Shown: positions 1 to 11,400, counted from the first letter of the stretch. The stretch: DNA of 64,000 nucleotides from Platynereis dumerilii (GCA_026936325.1 JAPTHN010000152.1:1-64000), one strand, 5' to 3'. Notes: generated by a model not told the origin, from the letters alone. Numbers and translations: made by a program.

Positions 1-3000
1 GAGCCGAGGAGCCAGTTGCGGGGGAGAAGGTGACTCGCAGACTCGGAATTGCAGACAGACCAACAGGCGAAGACATGCCGCTGCTGTTTTCAGAAAAGGT
101 CCAAGATGAAGATGACGATTCTTCAAGATTTGAGTCCAATGCACTTCTCCATTCGTTTGGCAGGACCTCATCCTCCTCACTCCAGATCGACTCGAATCCC
201 GTCATTTCTTGGATGCTTTCCGAGTCTGTAACAAAAATGACATCTCATTGGTATTGGCTGGGCGTGTCTATGTTGTCTCACAAGCATCAGCTGTTCTTGC
301 AAACACTTGCCTGACAACTCTTGTTTTGACTTGTGCTTTCAGCTGTATCACTTCATCACAAGTTGGTTTGTTCACTGTTCAGTGGAATTTTTCTTTGATA
401 ATTTGGTTATAAAAACTTGGGAGGTTCACTTGGAAATGAGCTTGAGGAAACAGCTCACTGCCATGGTTACAAGTCAGATGGTCGAACTTTTTATAAATGT
501 GCAAGGTGCAGTCACGTCAATGAGTTTCAATACGTTGACAATGACGACAATAACTAGGTTCATGAACTTGCCTTGAAGCAGCACCTTTTATATATATGGC
601 AAAGCCATCTACAAACTTATGTGAACCACTGGGCTTGTATCACATAGTTGCTAACTTTCATCCAAACTATCTTTACTCTCAACTGACCCCAAGTACACAA
701 ATAGAATATCAATGACAAATAGTTGAAAAATAAGCAGAACTCACCATTCCAGTCGAGAAAGGACTCATTTCCCTCCTCCTCTTCGTCCATATCTCCTTCG
801 TAACCGGACACTTCAGAGATTCCCGACTCATTCAGATCAAAGCTTGCTTCCATGGCTTCAAGAGTGGGGGTTGCAGCATTCTCTCTTTCTGCCGACAGCT
901 GACATAATCCTGCGCTCCTCTGGCCAGGTCTTGAAGGTGACAGGATAACGTCTTTAGTTTCAATTGGAGGCAGCAGTAAAGATGATTTCGGACATTTCGG
1001 CAATACTTTAATAACCTCTTCTTTGATACCAAGAATACTGAGAACCTCACTTCTCGAGAGAATCTGCAAAAAGGAAATGACAGCAATTATAAATAGTGAT
1101 TTAAAGACATTCATAGCCCTTGTTTGTAAAATATATCTGTTTCGTCGTTTGGGTGATTTTTAAACTTCTATTTCTTATTTTCTATTTCTAATTCACACAT
1201 ACCTGTATGGCACTGACTGAGTGAAACCTTTCATCATCGTATCTCTGTTTAACAGCTTGAAGTTCAACATGTCTGTAGTCTTGCAAACCAAAGTCATCAA
1301 AGCTGAAAAATGCAAATTAATTTGTAAATCAACAAGTTTCTTTACAAACAATGAAACAGATTATAAATTAGGCCTAGCAGCAGCTGTGCTGATTTATATA
1401 TTTACAATTAATAGGAATTTCACAATTTTGTATTCTATCACATTGCCTCAAGGCCCCATTCTTACCATTTCTTGTGGACTTCTAATACTGCATGTGAGAG
1501 ATTCTCAATTGAAAATCCAGTCATTGTTACCATGGACACTGGCCAAACGCAATCTGAAAAGGTTCAAATCAACATTTAATGAGCATATATATTCAACCAA
1601 TGCACACTTCAAAGCTACAATTTTCTGAATAGCAAATACACAAGTTGTATTGACATTCAGGGCTATTCCATTTAAAACTACTTTAAATAAAACTTTTAAT
1701 ATTACAATGTGGAAGCCTTCATGGAGTGATAGTGCCCCCTACATACATCTAAAGCGTATTTTGCAGGTACCCCGCCCAATCCATCTAAAGCGATTTATTT
1801 TCCATCCCCCCCCTAAATCTTAAGCTAATTTTTGCCCCCCACCCTCCCCCCACATGCATCTTACGACGAAAAAATCAACCCGACCCCCCCCCCCCATACT
1901 TTTAAATGGAATAGCCCTCAGCCAATCAATGAAATTATCAAATTTACCTTTGGACGTATGCATCCTGGCCAGAAGGCAAGCACCTGCGGCAACCTCTGCT
2001 TGAGGTAGTCCTCCTAAACTAGTGTGCAACAGAGACAGCTCGCAAATGTATTCGCAAAAGCTTTGTGTTTTGGGGTCATTGGACAGCAGCTCTCCCAATA
2101 GCATGATGTAATCCAGACTAGTTATAACCTGAAAAATAAAAGAATTCCGAATAATTATATTAAAATCACATTAAGGGCACATGCTGGTCGAAAAATGGTG
2201 AAAATATTTTCGAAAATGGAAATTCTGATTTTGACAGATTCAATAAATAGAGATGTCCAGACAACAAATGCAACCGAAATTTCACAAAAATTCCTATTGT
2301 AACCCGGTAAACAACCTTGCTGATCTTACCTTTACAGTTAAAATTATGATGACTTTATTTCCTTTTTTTGCCATTTTCCGAAAACTGTGAATTTTAGTGA
2401 CTTTGAGCGCTTACAAAAAATTCATCTCAAAAACCGCTGAAGGCATCATAATGAATTTTGGCATACTGCTTACTGACAAGTTCGCTTCCGCAATAAGGCT
2501 ATTTTCAGAACTGTATTCGGATTAAAGGTCGAGGGACAGCGATTCAAACCTGAAAGATTGTGAATTAGCTCCATAGTCCCATGTTCGCGAACCCAGAAAA
2601 ACCCTATAAAAATATATTTTTAGTCTGAAAATAGTCTTATTGCGGATCCGAATACCTCAAATTATGAAAATAAATGAGTTCTGATTATTCTGATAGCTCA
2701 GTCTTGAGATGAATTTTTTGTAAGGCAGAATACTTAAAAGTATGTAAAATTCTTTGTTGTCATGGCAACCGCAACCATGGCAGCTTAAAATTTCATGGAG
2801 GTTCATAATTTGGTGCCCTTACGACCTGTGTAAAATTTCATAGCTCTAGCTCCAACAGTTTCTTCTGGACAGCATACACACATTTTTCGACCAGCATGTG
2901 CCCTTAAATCAAGTTAGCAATAGGCAATGGATAGCCATAACTTTGCAGCTCAAGTGTAGTAACAACATGACTTGATTCTGATCTGAGTTTGTCATGATGA

Positions 3001-4765
3001 AGAGATCTTATTCTCACCCGAAAATTTCCTCTCAATGCAGCAGTGATTTCGCCCAACATTTGCACCACATCTCCGTATTTGTAGGTGTTGTCCGTCAACC
3101 ACGCTGCTTCCCGAACTGTGATGATGTCTCTACCAAGGAACCTTAAAATGAATTGAGACTTATAGTAAGGATAACAAATTCACACTAACAGGCAAGAAAA
3201 GCTTTAATGACTTTTTTTCCAGGAAATTTACCAATATGCAAGAATTAATGAAGAAACTTCCAGAAATCCAGATATTTTCCAAAATATTTTTGATACGGAT
3301 TTGAAATTAAATCTCTAAAGTCTTAACTTTGAAAAGTGCAGCACTCTTTGGTGGTTATTCTACTCTCAAGGAGAATTAGTCAATTGACGATCTATGTTAC
3401 GAAGACTTAGGCCACACATAATTGATTTTTAGCTTCGCGGACCCGCCGACACAATAGATTTCCTGCCGATGGGAAAAAAAAATTGAAAAAAAAAACACCT
3501 TTTTTATTGACATTACAAAGATTTTTTTTTTTCCCTTTTTTTTGGGACCTACCAACCGACCCTAGAAAAGGTGCCTTGAGAGGATACGAGAAGCTAAAGA
3601 TCAATTATGTGTGGCCTTACCTTGAAGAAATGACCATGGCGGCAACCCCCAGAAGCTGCAACTGAGATCTGGTGGTTGGTTGTAACTTCAAATATCTGTC
3701 CACGATGTTGATGGCTGTGTGTAAAGTAAGGCTGCTGAAGTCCTTCATCCCCGCAACTTCCACCAGCCAGTCTATCAAGATGAACCTGAGTTAACATAAT
3801 CAAATGTTACTTGGACTGTTTTTAACAAACATTTGATCAACACTTTGTCAAAAGATATGATGTAAACTGTCCATTAATAGCCCTACATAGATGAAATTTA
3901 TTGAACATTATAAAAAAATTTTAAAAATTGTTTTTTTTTGGTCAGAATTTACAAACTTGAGACAAGCACAGCCACCCAGAGAATCTACCCTACGACGAAT
4001 CCCTCCATCATCGTACATCATCATGAGATTTTACGTCATAGCGTCACACCCAATCAGCGCCCAGAATTCCTCTCCACTTTAATAGTTTACTGGCAATTTG
4101 CGAAGCAACTATTCTCTTCTCAGAGACGTATGACCTATCATTTTAAACGTCTCAAAGAGATCTATCTGCCAATGTTAAAATCACACCTCTAAGCCTTACG
4201 GAACTGTGCGAAACAGCGACATCAGCCTCATTTGCATAACATGCTTAAAGGCCAGGTCAGTGGTCAGCTTTGTGGGTGTGTCTGACTTAATCACTGAAGG
4301 CTTTGCTTAAGTGAGCACAGCAAGAATTATTGTAAGTTTGCCATTGACTTTATATTAATTTAGTAAAGTAAAGGGAGTGAGCTGCAAAGTTTTTCAATGG
4401 CCTCAAACTATTTCAACACATGTAGCAACAAACAATAACTACCTCATGGACTGCGTTAACCCAGGTCGGAAAGCTTTTTCGATATGTAGAGGTTTTGAAG
4501 AATGTAAGAAGTTCTTGACAAAAGTCCACGCTTTGGAAGGACTTATGCCTCCAAATCGCCTCTGAGCATACATATGGCACAATTCTAGATGGGCCTCCAT
4601 TTGGCTGGCTGAGCGTTGGCTGCGAGAGATCAAGTAACGCAATTCTCGAAGGGCATTCAATTCACCAGCCCAACTGTTGATCTGTAATATAGAAAATCTA
4701 TTTGCAAAACCATTCTGTAAGAAGTTGACAAATCTGGGATTATTATGCAAAACATATTTCTCATT

Positions 4766-4825
<60 letters not shown>

Positions 4826-7800
4826 TATAGAGGCAGAGTTAGAAATACCGTCCTCAGTCTTGCTGTTAGATGGAGACTTGTACAGTAGATTTTCGCATGT
4901 AGAATTGTTTCATAACTGATTAAATTTTTTTGGCAAATTTTGACGCAACAAAGTCAATTTATCATACAATCTTAATGAAACAACAATTTATCATACAATT
5001 TTAATGAAACAACTAAACTTCAAACCAGTGCAAACAGGCAATAGCTGCTTCTTGGGATAATTTTGTCGTAGGGCTATTCCATTTTAGGGCTATTTCCAGG
5101 GTTTTAAATGGAATAGCCCTCAAATAATTAGACAATTGGAGTACTAAATTGCGTACATGTTCTGAACAGTTCACTTCCCACATGTTCAAGATCAAAGTTA
5201 CAGATGAGTAATTATTTGGGGGCCACCATTTAGTCTTAAGGGGGGCTTGGAGTTTTTTTCAAATAAATAACTTCTGGCTCAGTTTTGGTGAAATAAATAA
5301 ATTCCTTTTGGGCAGTCTTGGAATAAATAATTTCTGGGGGGGGGGGGTATTTCTTAATAAGGAGTTGCTTGATTTGGGAATGAATATTTGGGGACTTTAC
5401 GTGCTTGACATAAATAAATATGGCCGGCTTTGCCGTGAAATAAATAATTTCCCGCCGAGGAAAACTCCAAGTCCCCCCCATCATTAAATGGTCGCCCCCT
5501 TATCATGTAACATGATACTTACATTATATTTGCAATGTTTCCTCCACAACATGAGGGCGGCTTGGGTGGACCCGTCAGCTGCTTGAGTCAAGTGGTACGA
5601 AATGTCGCTCTCCCAATCTTCCTCCTCCAGAAGTTGCAGAGTTTTAGCCACACACACATGGATGCCAGGTGCTCCAGTCTGAAAGTTACGGAGAGACACA
5701 ATTACTAATTAAATCAAAGAAAAGTGAAAACAAGCAATACGTTCCAGAGAGAAAAAACAATTCTGAGTTCAGATTTTATTTCGAGTTCAAGCAGTTTTAT
5801 CTCTACTATAAACCAAAATTTATTTTTGCCTCAAAAACCTGAATCCAATACCAGCAACAAAAAAAAGAAGTTTTAATCAGTTTTGCAACAATATTTTCAA
5901 ACTTCAATTTCAAAAGCCTGATCTGTTCTGAATCAAAAAAGTAATAAGTCCCTTTACAAACTAGTGCTGAGTACATACCACATTAGCTTGACGTTTCATG
6001 ATGCTGAAGACAAACTCCTTACAACACGCCCCTAAGCTGGCCCAGGGAGGCCTAATAAAGATCCAAGTGAAAGCTTCATGGTGTTTACGCAAAATTTCCA
6101 ACTGACAAAAGTGTTGGGCAGCTCTTTCTCCATTGCCTGTGATTTCCTTGCCCATCACATCTCCAGGCACTGAAAAAACACCGGTAAATTATGCGAAGTG
6201 TCACAAGAAGCTGATAAAGTTGTTAAAACTGATCAAGTCAGCCAATTCGATGTTAAATTCAACTTACAGTTATAAACGGATAGATTTTTAAGTCTAGTAT
6301 AACTTAGAAGCAACAGAATTTTAGGTTTACCATTAATATTTTTTCAGTTTAATTAAGTGTGTAAAACTTAAAATTACTTAAGGGGAGCCCTGCAATGCTT
6401 AAATTGTAAACAAAACAAGTATTCTCCACGGCATGAAAAAGTGTTGTTTTTTTTTTCATTTTTAAAGGAATTTATCTTCACATATGTGAGTGTCTCATTT
6501 CTGGAATTGACGGACTGACCGTCGTTGTCAAATATCTTACGAAAACAGCAGCAAAACTTCACAAAAATGTGACAGAAAAATTGCAAATTAGCTCATCTAG
6601 CAGTGAGTTTGTGTATTTCTGCTGTGGGACTTGTAGGTGAGGAGCAATCAGGGCCAAACACCAGTTCGCATGTTGTGAGAGAAACTAACATGTATTGAGC
6701 TTAGAATGACATTAATGTTGAGTAATGATACTCACAGCCTTCATTGTAAAGATAAGCGATGCCTAATTTGACTAGTGCTTCTACGTTTCCAAGCAGAGCT
6801 GCCCTGAAAAACAAAAAAGCCCATTATGAATTTAAATGGCGTAAATAGTAAACTAAGCGAGATATCATCTTATTCTACTTGATAAGACCACAAAATACAG
6901 GCCTAGGATGTAGAACTTAATATTGCACTGTAAACAACTTACTTATCGAAATGTCGCAGATTTGGTATTGAAGGCCAGGAGCTGGAAAAGCTGACATGTG
7001 CCCATACTGCAGGGTTTGAGTCAATGAGATCACGAAAATAACTGCTTGTCTGCAAAAAGATCAAGTTTACATTTAAGGACTGCGTGTAAAGTCATTTGCA
7101 AATAGTCAAGACAACAAGATAATGTGTCAACATTTTATAAAGACTTTAGATATTTGTAAAAAAAAATTTGATGGACGATACATGTATCTCTGACATTTGA
7201 TGATACAGTATAATAAGTTTGTAGAACTGCCAATTTAGCACAGAGTATTTTGTTGTATTTCAATTGTAACAAGTTGTACATTCTCATTTAGAATATTGTA
7301 TCAATATAAGCAACACGTAATTCCATAAAATGCAAACGTCAAACATGAAAAATTCTTACAGATCTGAGGTTGAGTAGATCACAGACATGCAGCCCTCGAA
7401 AGAGCATCAGCGTCACCTCCTCTGGCAGCTCCCATAATTTCAGCGATTTTCTGTTTCGACAAATTTTGAAATGACGGTCATGTTTTCTGGACTTAACTTT
7501 CAATCCTCCTAAATTTGATGACACTGAAAAAAAAAAAAAACATCAGAAATTAATCATTACCCGGTTAGTCCAAGTTGAATACAAAATTTGACATGTATAC
7601 ATTAGGAAAGCTAAGACGGAGTATCATCCTCTTGTGATGAAGTCCATTGTCCAAGGAAAGCTGATAAGTACGTTTTGTCATTGACAATCTTGACAATGTC
7701 AATCATGATTGTTCATGTCAATGTCAATCATAGTCTATAGACATCATGATAGGCCTATAGTCAATGGACGTGAATGCATGGTCCAACTGCCAACCTGGAC

Positions 7801-8295
7801 CCCTGACTGGCCTGGTCTGAGATCAAATATTTACTGCCAGCAATGGCAATCAAATTTAATACACATCATATATAGTCAGTCAGTTGAGTTGCTCAAAGGA
7901 CAATGTAATAGTAGGCCTACTAACAGTAAAACACTGTCGTCGTGCAAGTATCACTGTATCAGTTAAACACTAAAATTAAACTCAAAATCAGAATTTTTAA
8001 AATTAAATTTTTGAAATGGTGTTGTACTATTGCCTATACTGGTAGGCCTATATCGCCGCTTCAATGCAGAGCTATGTATGCTTGGTTGAGTCATTGACAT
8101 AATCAGTTAATCAAACTTTCACTTTGGATTTCAAATTTAGCCATTCATTCAAATCATAACATCAGCTGGCAAATTCAAGTTGACCGCCTTTTGAAAGTTT
8201 GATCAAGTCAGCGGTTTTGGGTGACTATTGACTGAAAACAGTCGCGAAGTCCGCAAAAAAGTTAATCACTATTTACTCTAAGGTTAATACTTACT
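1..8295 (-). CDS. CCNF: Cyclin F (F-box only protein 1), partial: C-terminus beyond window
   Basis: Substrate receptor of an SCF (SKP1-CUL1-F-box) ubiquitin ligase that acts in G2 in nucleus and centrosome and recognises targets through its cyclin fold. Coding exons, high to low coordinate: 8295 (first base of ATG, inferred), 7523-7360, 7049-6943, 6803-6736, 6169-5979, 5678-5523, 4681-4443, 3785-3621, 3141-3018, 2128-1948, 1553-1466, 1302-1203, 1063-745, 225 to below 1. All junctions are GT/AG and phases agree, giving about 709 residues (human protein 786, from memory). Domain order: basic N-terminus; F-box near residues 31-75 (LPEEV...LLNLRS); Sel1/TPR-like repeats (VKLGIAYLYNEGL, FTWIFIRPPWASLGACCKEF); cyclin box with MRFILIDWLVEVAGMKDFSS and WLTDNTYKYGDVVQMLGEI; second cyclin fold with ELSLLHTSLGG; TGFSIENL and LEVHKKC; then an acidic Ser-rich tail with SGYEGD. 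The order matches vertebrate cyclin F. Identity is certain; exon 1 is inferred. Confidence 0.95.
1660..1917. mobile_element. MITE in CCNF intron, TIR GGGCTATTCCATTTAAAA
   Basis: The element is 258 bp and is bounded by inverted GGGCTATTCCATTTAAAA and TTTTAAATGGAATAGCCC, with TCA on both sides (1657-1659, 1918-1920) as a likely 3-bp target duplication. The interior is C-rich, with runs of CCCCCC. A very short relative with the same termini lies at 5073-5117. The superfamily is not certain; 3-bp duplications suggest Harbinger-like. Confidence 0.65.
2176..2903. mobile_element. TTAA-flanked MITE in CCNF intron
   Basis: Inverted termini GGGCACATGCTGGTCGAAAA and its complement close a 728-bp AT-rich element, with TTAA on both sides (2172-2175, 2904-2907). 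It contains several internal inverted segments and repeats of TGAATTTTTTGTAAG-type words. TTAA duplication is the target signature of piggyBac-type transposases, though the terminal GGGC is not the usual piggyBac CCC start. It fills most of the intron between exons 3141-3018 and 2128-1948. Confidence 0.65.
3410..3616. mobile_element. MITE abutting a CCNF exon, TIR GGCCACACATAATTGAT
   Basis: The element is 207 bp with inverted ends GGCCACACATAATTGAT and ATCAATTATGTGTGGCC and TTA duplications at 3407-3409 and 3617-3619 (PIF/Harbinger-like). The right TTA lies inside the splice donor of the CCNF exon ending at 3621: the intron starts G-TAA-GG, where TAA is the duplicated target and GG comes from the element. 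A second copy of the family is at 11401-11589. Confidence 0.8.
4770..4822. repeat. (TA)n microsatellite in CCNF intron
   Basis: About 26 uninterrupted TA units in the intron between exons 5678-5523 and 4681-4443, roughly 90 bases upstream of the next exon in the direction of transcription. It is likely length-variable and prone to cruciform formation. Confidence 0.95.
5217..5500. mobile_element. Degenerate TIR element 'GGGGGCCACCATTTA' family
   Basis: Imperfect inverted ends (GGGGGCCACCATTTA at the left, TAAATGGTCGCCCCC at the right), followed inside by inverted GGCTTGGAGTTTT / AAAACTCCAAG. The interior has repeated AATAAATAA words. Further copies or pieces of the family are at 22815-23082, about 26429-26460 and about 31160-31200. 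It is non-coding and lies in a CCNF intron. Confidence 0.55.
6440..6715. repeat. Dispersed repeat fragment in CCNF intron
   Basis: Contains a segment (GCCAAACACCAGTTCGCATG onward, 6652-6690) that recurs at about 52,594-52,632 with few changes. Flanking words such as ACTTCACAAAAATGTGA and the TATTTCTNCTGTG motif also recur near 52 kb. This is probably a piece of the inverted-repeat element found whole at 51.6-52.6 kb. Confidence 0.45.
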
Positions 8296-8296
8296 C

Positions 8297-8335
8297 TTAG
8301 ACCGTCTTTAATACAGATAAAGTCCTGGAATACAT
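8297..8335 (-). other. Short upstream ORF in the CCNF leader
   Basis: On the minus strand an ATG at 8335 opens a 12-codon frame (MYSRTLSVLKTV) that ends in TAA at 8299-8297. After splicing of exon 1 (donor AGA|GTAAGT at 8295/8294) to exon 2, the sequence reads TAA-G-ATG, so the uORF stop lies one base before the inferred cyclin F start. This spacing could allow termination-coupled reinitiation. It depends on exon 1 being correctly assigned. Confidence 0.4.
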
Positions 8336-8399
8336 AGGAACAAGTTAAAAGTGTGTGCCGAAAGGTTGACGGTTTCAGATTCTGTGTTTATCTGCCGGC

Positions 8400-8520
8400 A
8401 GGGCCGCTGGACGCTGATTGGCTGAGCTCAAGTTGACCTGGATTTGAGCAGGACGCCTTCCCATAATGCACGCGCCCTTTCAAACTTTCAAAGTTTACAA
8501 ACGTTTTGATTGGCGGACAG
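8400..8520 (-). promoter_or_regulatory. Candidate CCNF promoter with two CCAAT boxes and paired CHR-like motifs
   Basis: Read in the direction of CCNF, inverted-strand CCAAT boxes lie at 8513-8509 and 8421-8417. Between them are two TTTGAA motifs (8492-8487 and 8484-8479) and a GGGCGCG (8477-8471). A TGTAAAC forkhead-like word precedes the first TTTGAA. CCAAT boxes (NF-Y) with a CHR element (TTTGAA, bound by MuvB/DREAM) are the known layout of G2/M gene promoters, including B-type cyclins. The position just upstream of the inferred first exon fits. There is no TATA box. Function is inference from motifs only. Confidence 0.5.
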
Positions 8521-8872
8521 TGCACTCCAGGGCACAATGCAAACATGTGCACCCAAGATAATAGAAGACGCTAGGCCTGAAACCAAAAATCACGCACTGA
8601 TAACCACCCTCGCACAGAGTTATAGGCCCAGAAATCCTCCCCCCCCCCCAGAATCTATCATTTCATTTATTTGTAGTACTCGATTTTAATTGCATCTATT
8701 TTTGCGTTGTTTACAAATTTCTTTTTTCTGTTTACAAAATTTGTTCACACTAATCTGATAATGCAACAGCATATAATACGGGACATGTAAATACTCCTTT
8801 GGTTAACAATATTCTATTTTTTGGGGAATTTTTTTTCTTTCAACTACAAGGCAATGATAACTTGGCTAAGCC
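8521..8872. other. Intergenic DNA upstream of CCNF, nothing recognised
   Basis: Sequence beyond the CCNF promoter with a C-run at 8639-8649 and AT-rich stretches. No divergent gene start, TIR or coding exon could be supported. Confidence 0.5.
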
Positions 8873-9456
8873 TAAGGGGCCGACCAGATGATCTTTGGGG
8901 GGGGGGGCTATGGATATTTGGTGAAAAAAAAAGATTGTTTCACACTTGACACTGAAAAAAAAAGTTTGTTCAGCACATGGAAATAAAAAAAAAAGTTTGT
9001 TTCCACCTGTAGCTAGGGTACCGTAATGTTAAGGGGCCGACCAGATGATCTTTGGGGGGGGGGGCTATGGATATTTGGTGAAAAAAAAAGATTGTTTCCC
9101 ACTTGACACTGAAAAAAAAAGTTTGTTCAGCACATGGAAAAAAAAAAAAAATTTGTTTCCACCTGAAGCTAGGGTACCGTAATGTTAAAATTCCGATAAA
9201 AAAGTTTGTCGCGAGTGCGCATGCGAAAAAATTGTTTGTCGACGCTTCGCGAACGAAAAAAAAAGTTTGTCCCGGGGGTAAAGTCCATAGCCCCCCAACT
9301 ATCGTCTGGTCGGCCCCTAAAATTCCGATTAAAAAGTTTGTCGCGACTGCGTATGCGAAAAAAATTGTTCGTCGACGGGCCGCGAGCGAAAAGAAAAGTT
9401 CGTCCCGGAGGTAAAGTCCATAGCCCCCCCCAATTATCGTCTGGTCGGCCCCTAAT
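8873..9456. mobile_element. TIR element family 'GGGGCCGACCAGATGAT' with doubled ends
   Basis: Two left ends (GGGGCCGACCAGATGATC at about 8877 and 9034) and two right ends (ATCGTCTGGTCGGCCCC ending near 9318 and 9454) bound poly-A/poly-G-rich DNA full of AAAAAAGTTTGT words. The outer ends are followed by TAA and preceded by TAA, fitting a 3-bp TWA duplication. The doubling looks like a partial internal tandem duplication or a nested copy. Relatives occur at 25,910-26,415 and near 43,245. No transposase is present. Confidence 0.65.
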
Positions 9457-9485
9457 ATAGTTGTAAACCAGCGGTGAAATGTCTC

Positions 9486-10040
9486 ACTACTGCCGGCGGT
9501 GAAACGTCCTAGCGGTGAAACGTCCTATAATCTTTTTTTTTTGGGGTTTGTTGGAATTTCTTTGTTTTCCTCCGAAAATTTTATTTTGTTCGAATTTTTT
9601 TTTTTTTTCGAATTTGTTTTTGTTTTCGGAATTTTTTTTTTTCTCGAAATTTTGTTTTTTTTTCTGAAAATTTTTTTTGGAAAATTTTACTTTTTTTTTA
9701 GAAAAATTTTTTTTTTCGAACTTTTTTTTTTTTGCAGAAATTTTTTTTTTTTTTTTCGAAAATTTTTATTTTTGGAAAAAAAATTTTTTTGGTAAAATTT
9801 TGGGTTCACCTCATAAACAGGCGGAATGTCAAACAGAACAAGAACAAGAACAAGAAAGTAGTCAGGTTGTAGTCACGCGTGAAGAGAAGCAAATGCCAGG
9901 ATCATATTATGGGATGTCTGAATCAAAATTTTCGATTGAACATGTTGAACCATCTGGATCACTCCACTCACTTGTTAGCCTTAAGGGACGAGACACCTCG
10001 CATCGCTCGGTGAGCCAATGGCTCTGCCTCGTCTATTATT
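9486..10040. repeat. Dispersed repeat: poly-T ladder plus conserved GGGACGAGACACC block
   Basis: Positions 9530-9810 are T-runs broken every 15-25 bases by GAA or CGAAA words. A non-simple block at 9850-10040 follows, containing AGGATCATATTATGGGATGT and GGGACGAGACACCTC. The same two-part structure occurs in the opposite orientation at 48,905-49,550, so it is a genuine repeat family rather than chance low complexity. It has no convincing coding frame. Confidence 0.7.
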
Positions 10041-11397
10041 AAAGTCAAGACATTTTATTTTGGCAGTAAGTTTTTACCCAATAAAACAATCCACGATTAA
10101 ATCTGAGGTTTAATTTTTGGTTTATTAGGGTGAGTAAACCATGACCAAGCAAGATTTGGACTAAATTTATGTCCTCTGATCCCCCAGCTCCATCATGCAG
10201 GCACTTACAATGCTAAATTCCTGCTGCTTTTCAGCACATTTAGAGCTATTTTTAGCACTCTGTTGTGACGTCATCAGCATTGTTGGCTCTATGACATCAC
10301 TGCAACAATGGTGTCGTCACAACAGCAGCAATAGAAGCAGTAGAAGAAAATGGCTTCTTGAGTTGTGTTGACAGTAATGTTATTCTAATGGGACAACCTC
10401 AAAACCAGTGCTACAAGATGCCAATACTTCCAAATGTTTATGAAACTGTTTGGTCAAGGTGTCAGGAAAAGGAGGAGACAAGTCTTTTCATCAAGAGTAA
10501 GGTATGTTTTTAATTATCAGCCAAAAACTTTCTGCCAAAAAAAAATGACTTGACTATAGGGCATTCTGCCCTTTGTTACTGGTCTTCTCTGGAATCTTGT
10601 GGACCAATTTCTAGAAAAAATATTGCACCAATTTCATTCAAACTTTTCACACAGGGTTTCATTCGCCTACGCTTGTGTTGATCAACTTTACAGGAATGTG
10701 CACATTGTTTAAATAGCATTTTAGCTCATTTTAGAGACCCAGGAAAACCATCCAAGAAAAACTGGAGAGAGGGAGTCCTGTGATGTCATCGAGGGGCTTC
10801 CCCGACCCAGATCTATTTATAGGCCTAGCTCAATTCAAAACAACAAGAGGTCAGCAATTTGGAAAAAACACCACTGCATGCTTCATCAATGTGTTGCTAA
10901 GGACTTCATATCAGTTAGATGATGTGCAGAATGCGCCTTTACAGTGCCTTGTGCACGTTATTTTTTGGGATTAATTTGGTTGCCCTTTTTGCACCCCCAT
11001 GTTTGGTACTGTTAGAATCGGCTTGAAAAGACGATTTCAATGGTTTAAAAATCATAAAGATTAAATTGGTTGTGGATATTTTTTACAAAAAGATTAAAAT
11101 GGTTTTTTTTAGCTACGTCAAGCAGCTCTTACCCCAAGAATTTTCGCTAATCTTGTTAGCACTGCTGTGATTGCCCTCTCTCACCAATCTCACTAAAATT
11201 TGAAATACAGTCTCAATGGAATTTTTTCTTGAGCCCAGTCGATTTTGGTGGCCAACCGTAACAAAAAAATTAATAAAGAAACTAAATGGACTGTTGCTTT
11301 GGCGGTCAAGGGTCAGGCTATCAGAGATGCGTGCGCATCCTAGCATGAAGAAGTTGCAGAAGATTTATCTTTAATATATGGGCCTCATTAGGCCACA
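10041..11397. other. Intergenic DNA, one recognisable repeat fragment
   Basis: About 10,975-11,105 resembles the 18.1-18.4 kb repeat (CATGTTTGGTACTGTTAGAATCG and the 'AAACCATTTTAATC' theme on the other strand). Positions 10,262-10,325 hold TGACGTCAT-rich inverted words. No gene is supported. Confidence 0.4.
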
Positions 11398-11400
11398 CAT

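Noticed and set aside
9499-9795. Phe-rich open frame
   Set aside because: Product of a poly-T ladder repeat with a second, inverted copy elsewhere; not protein-like.
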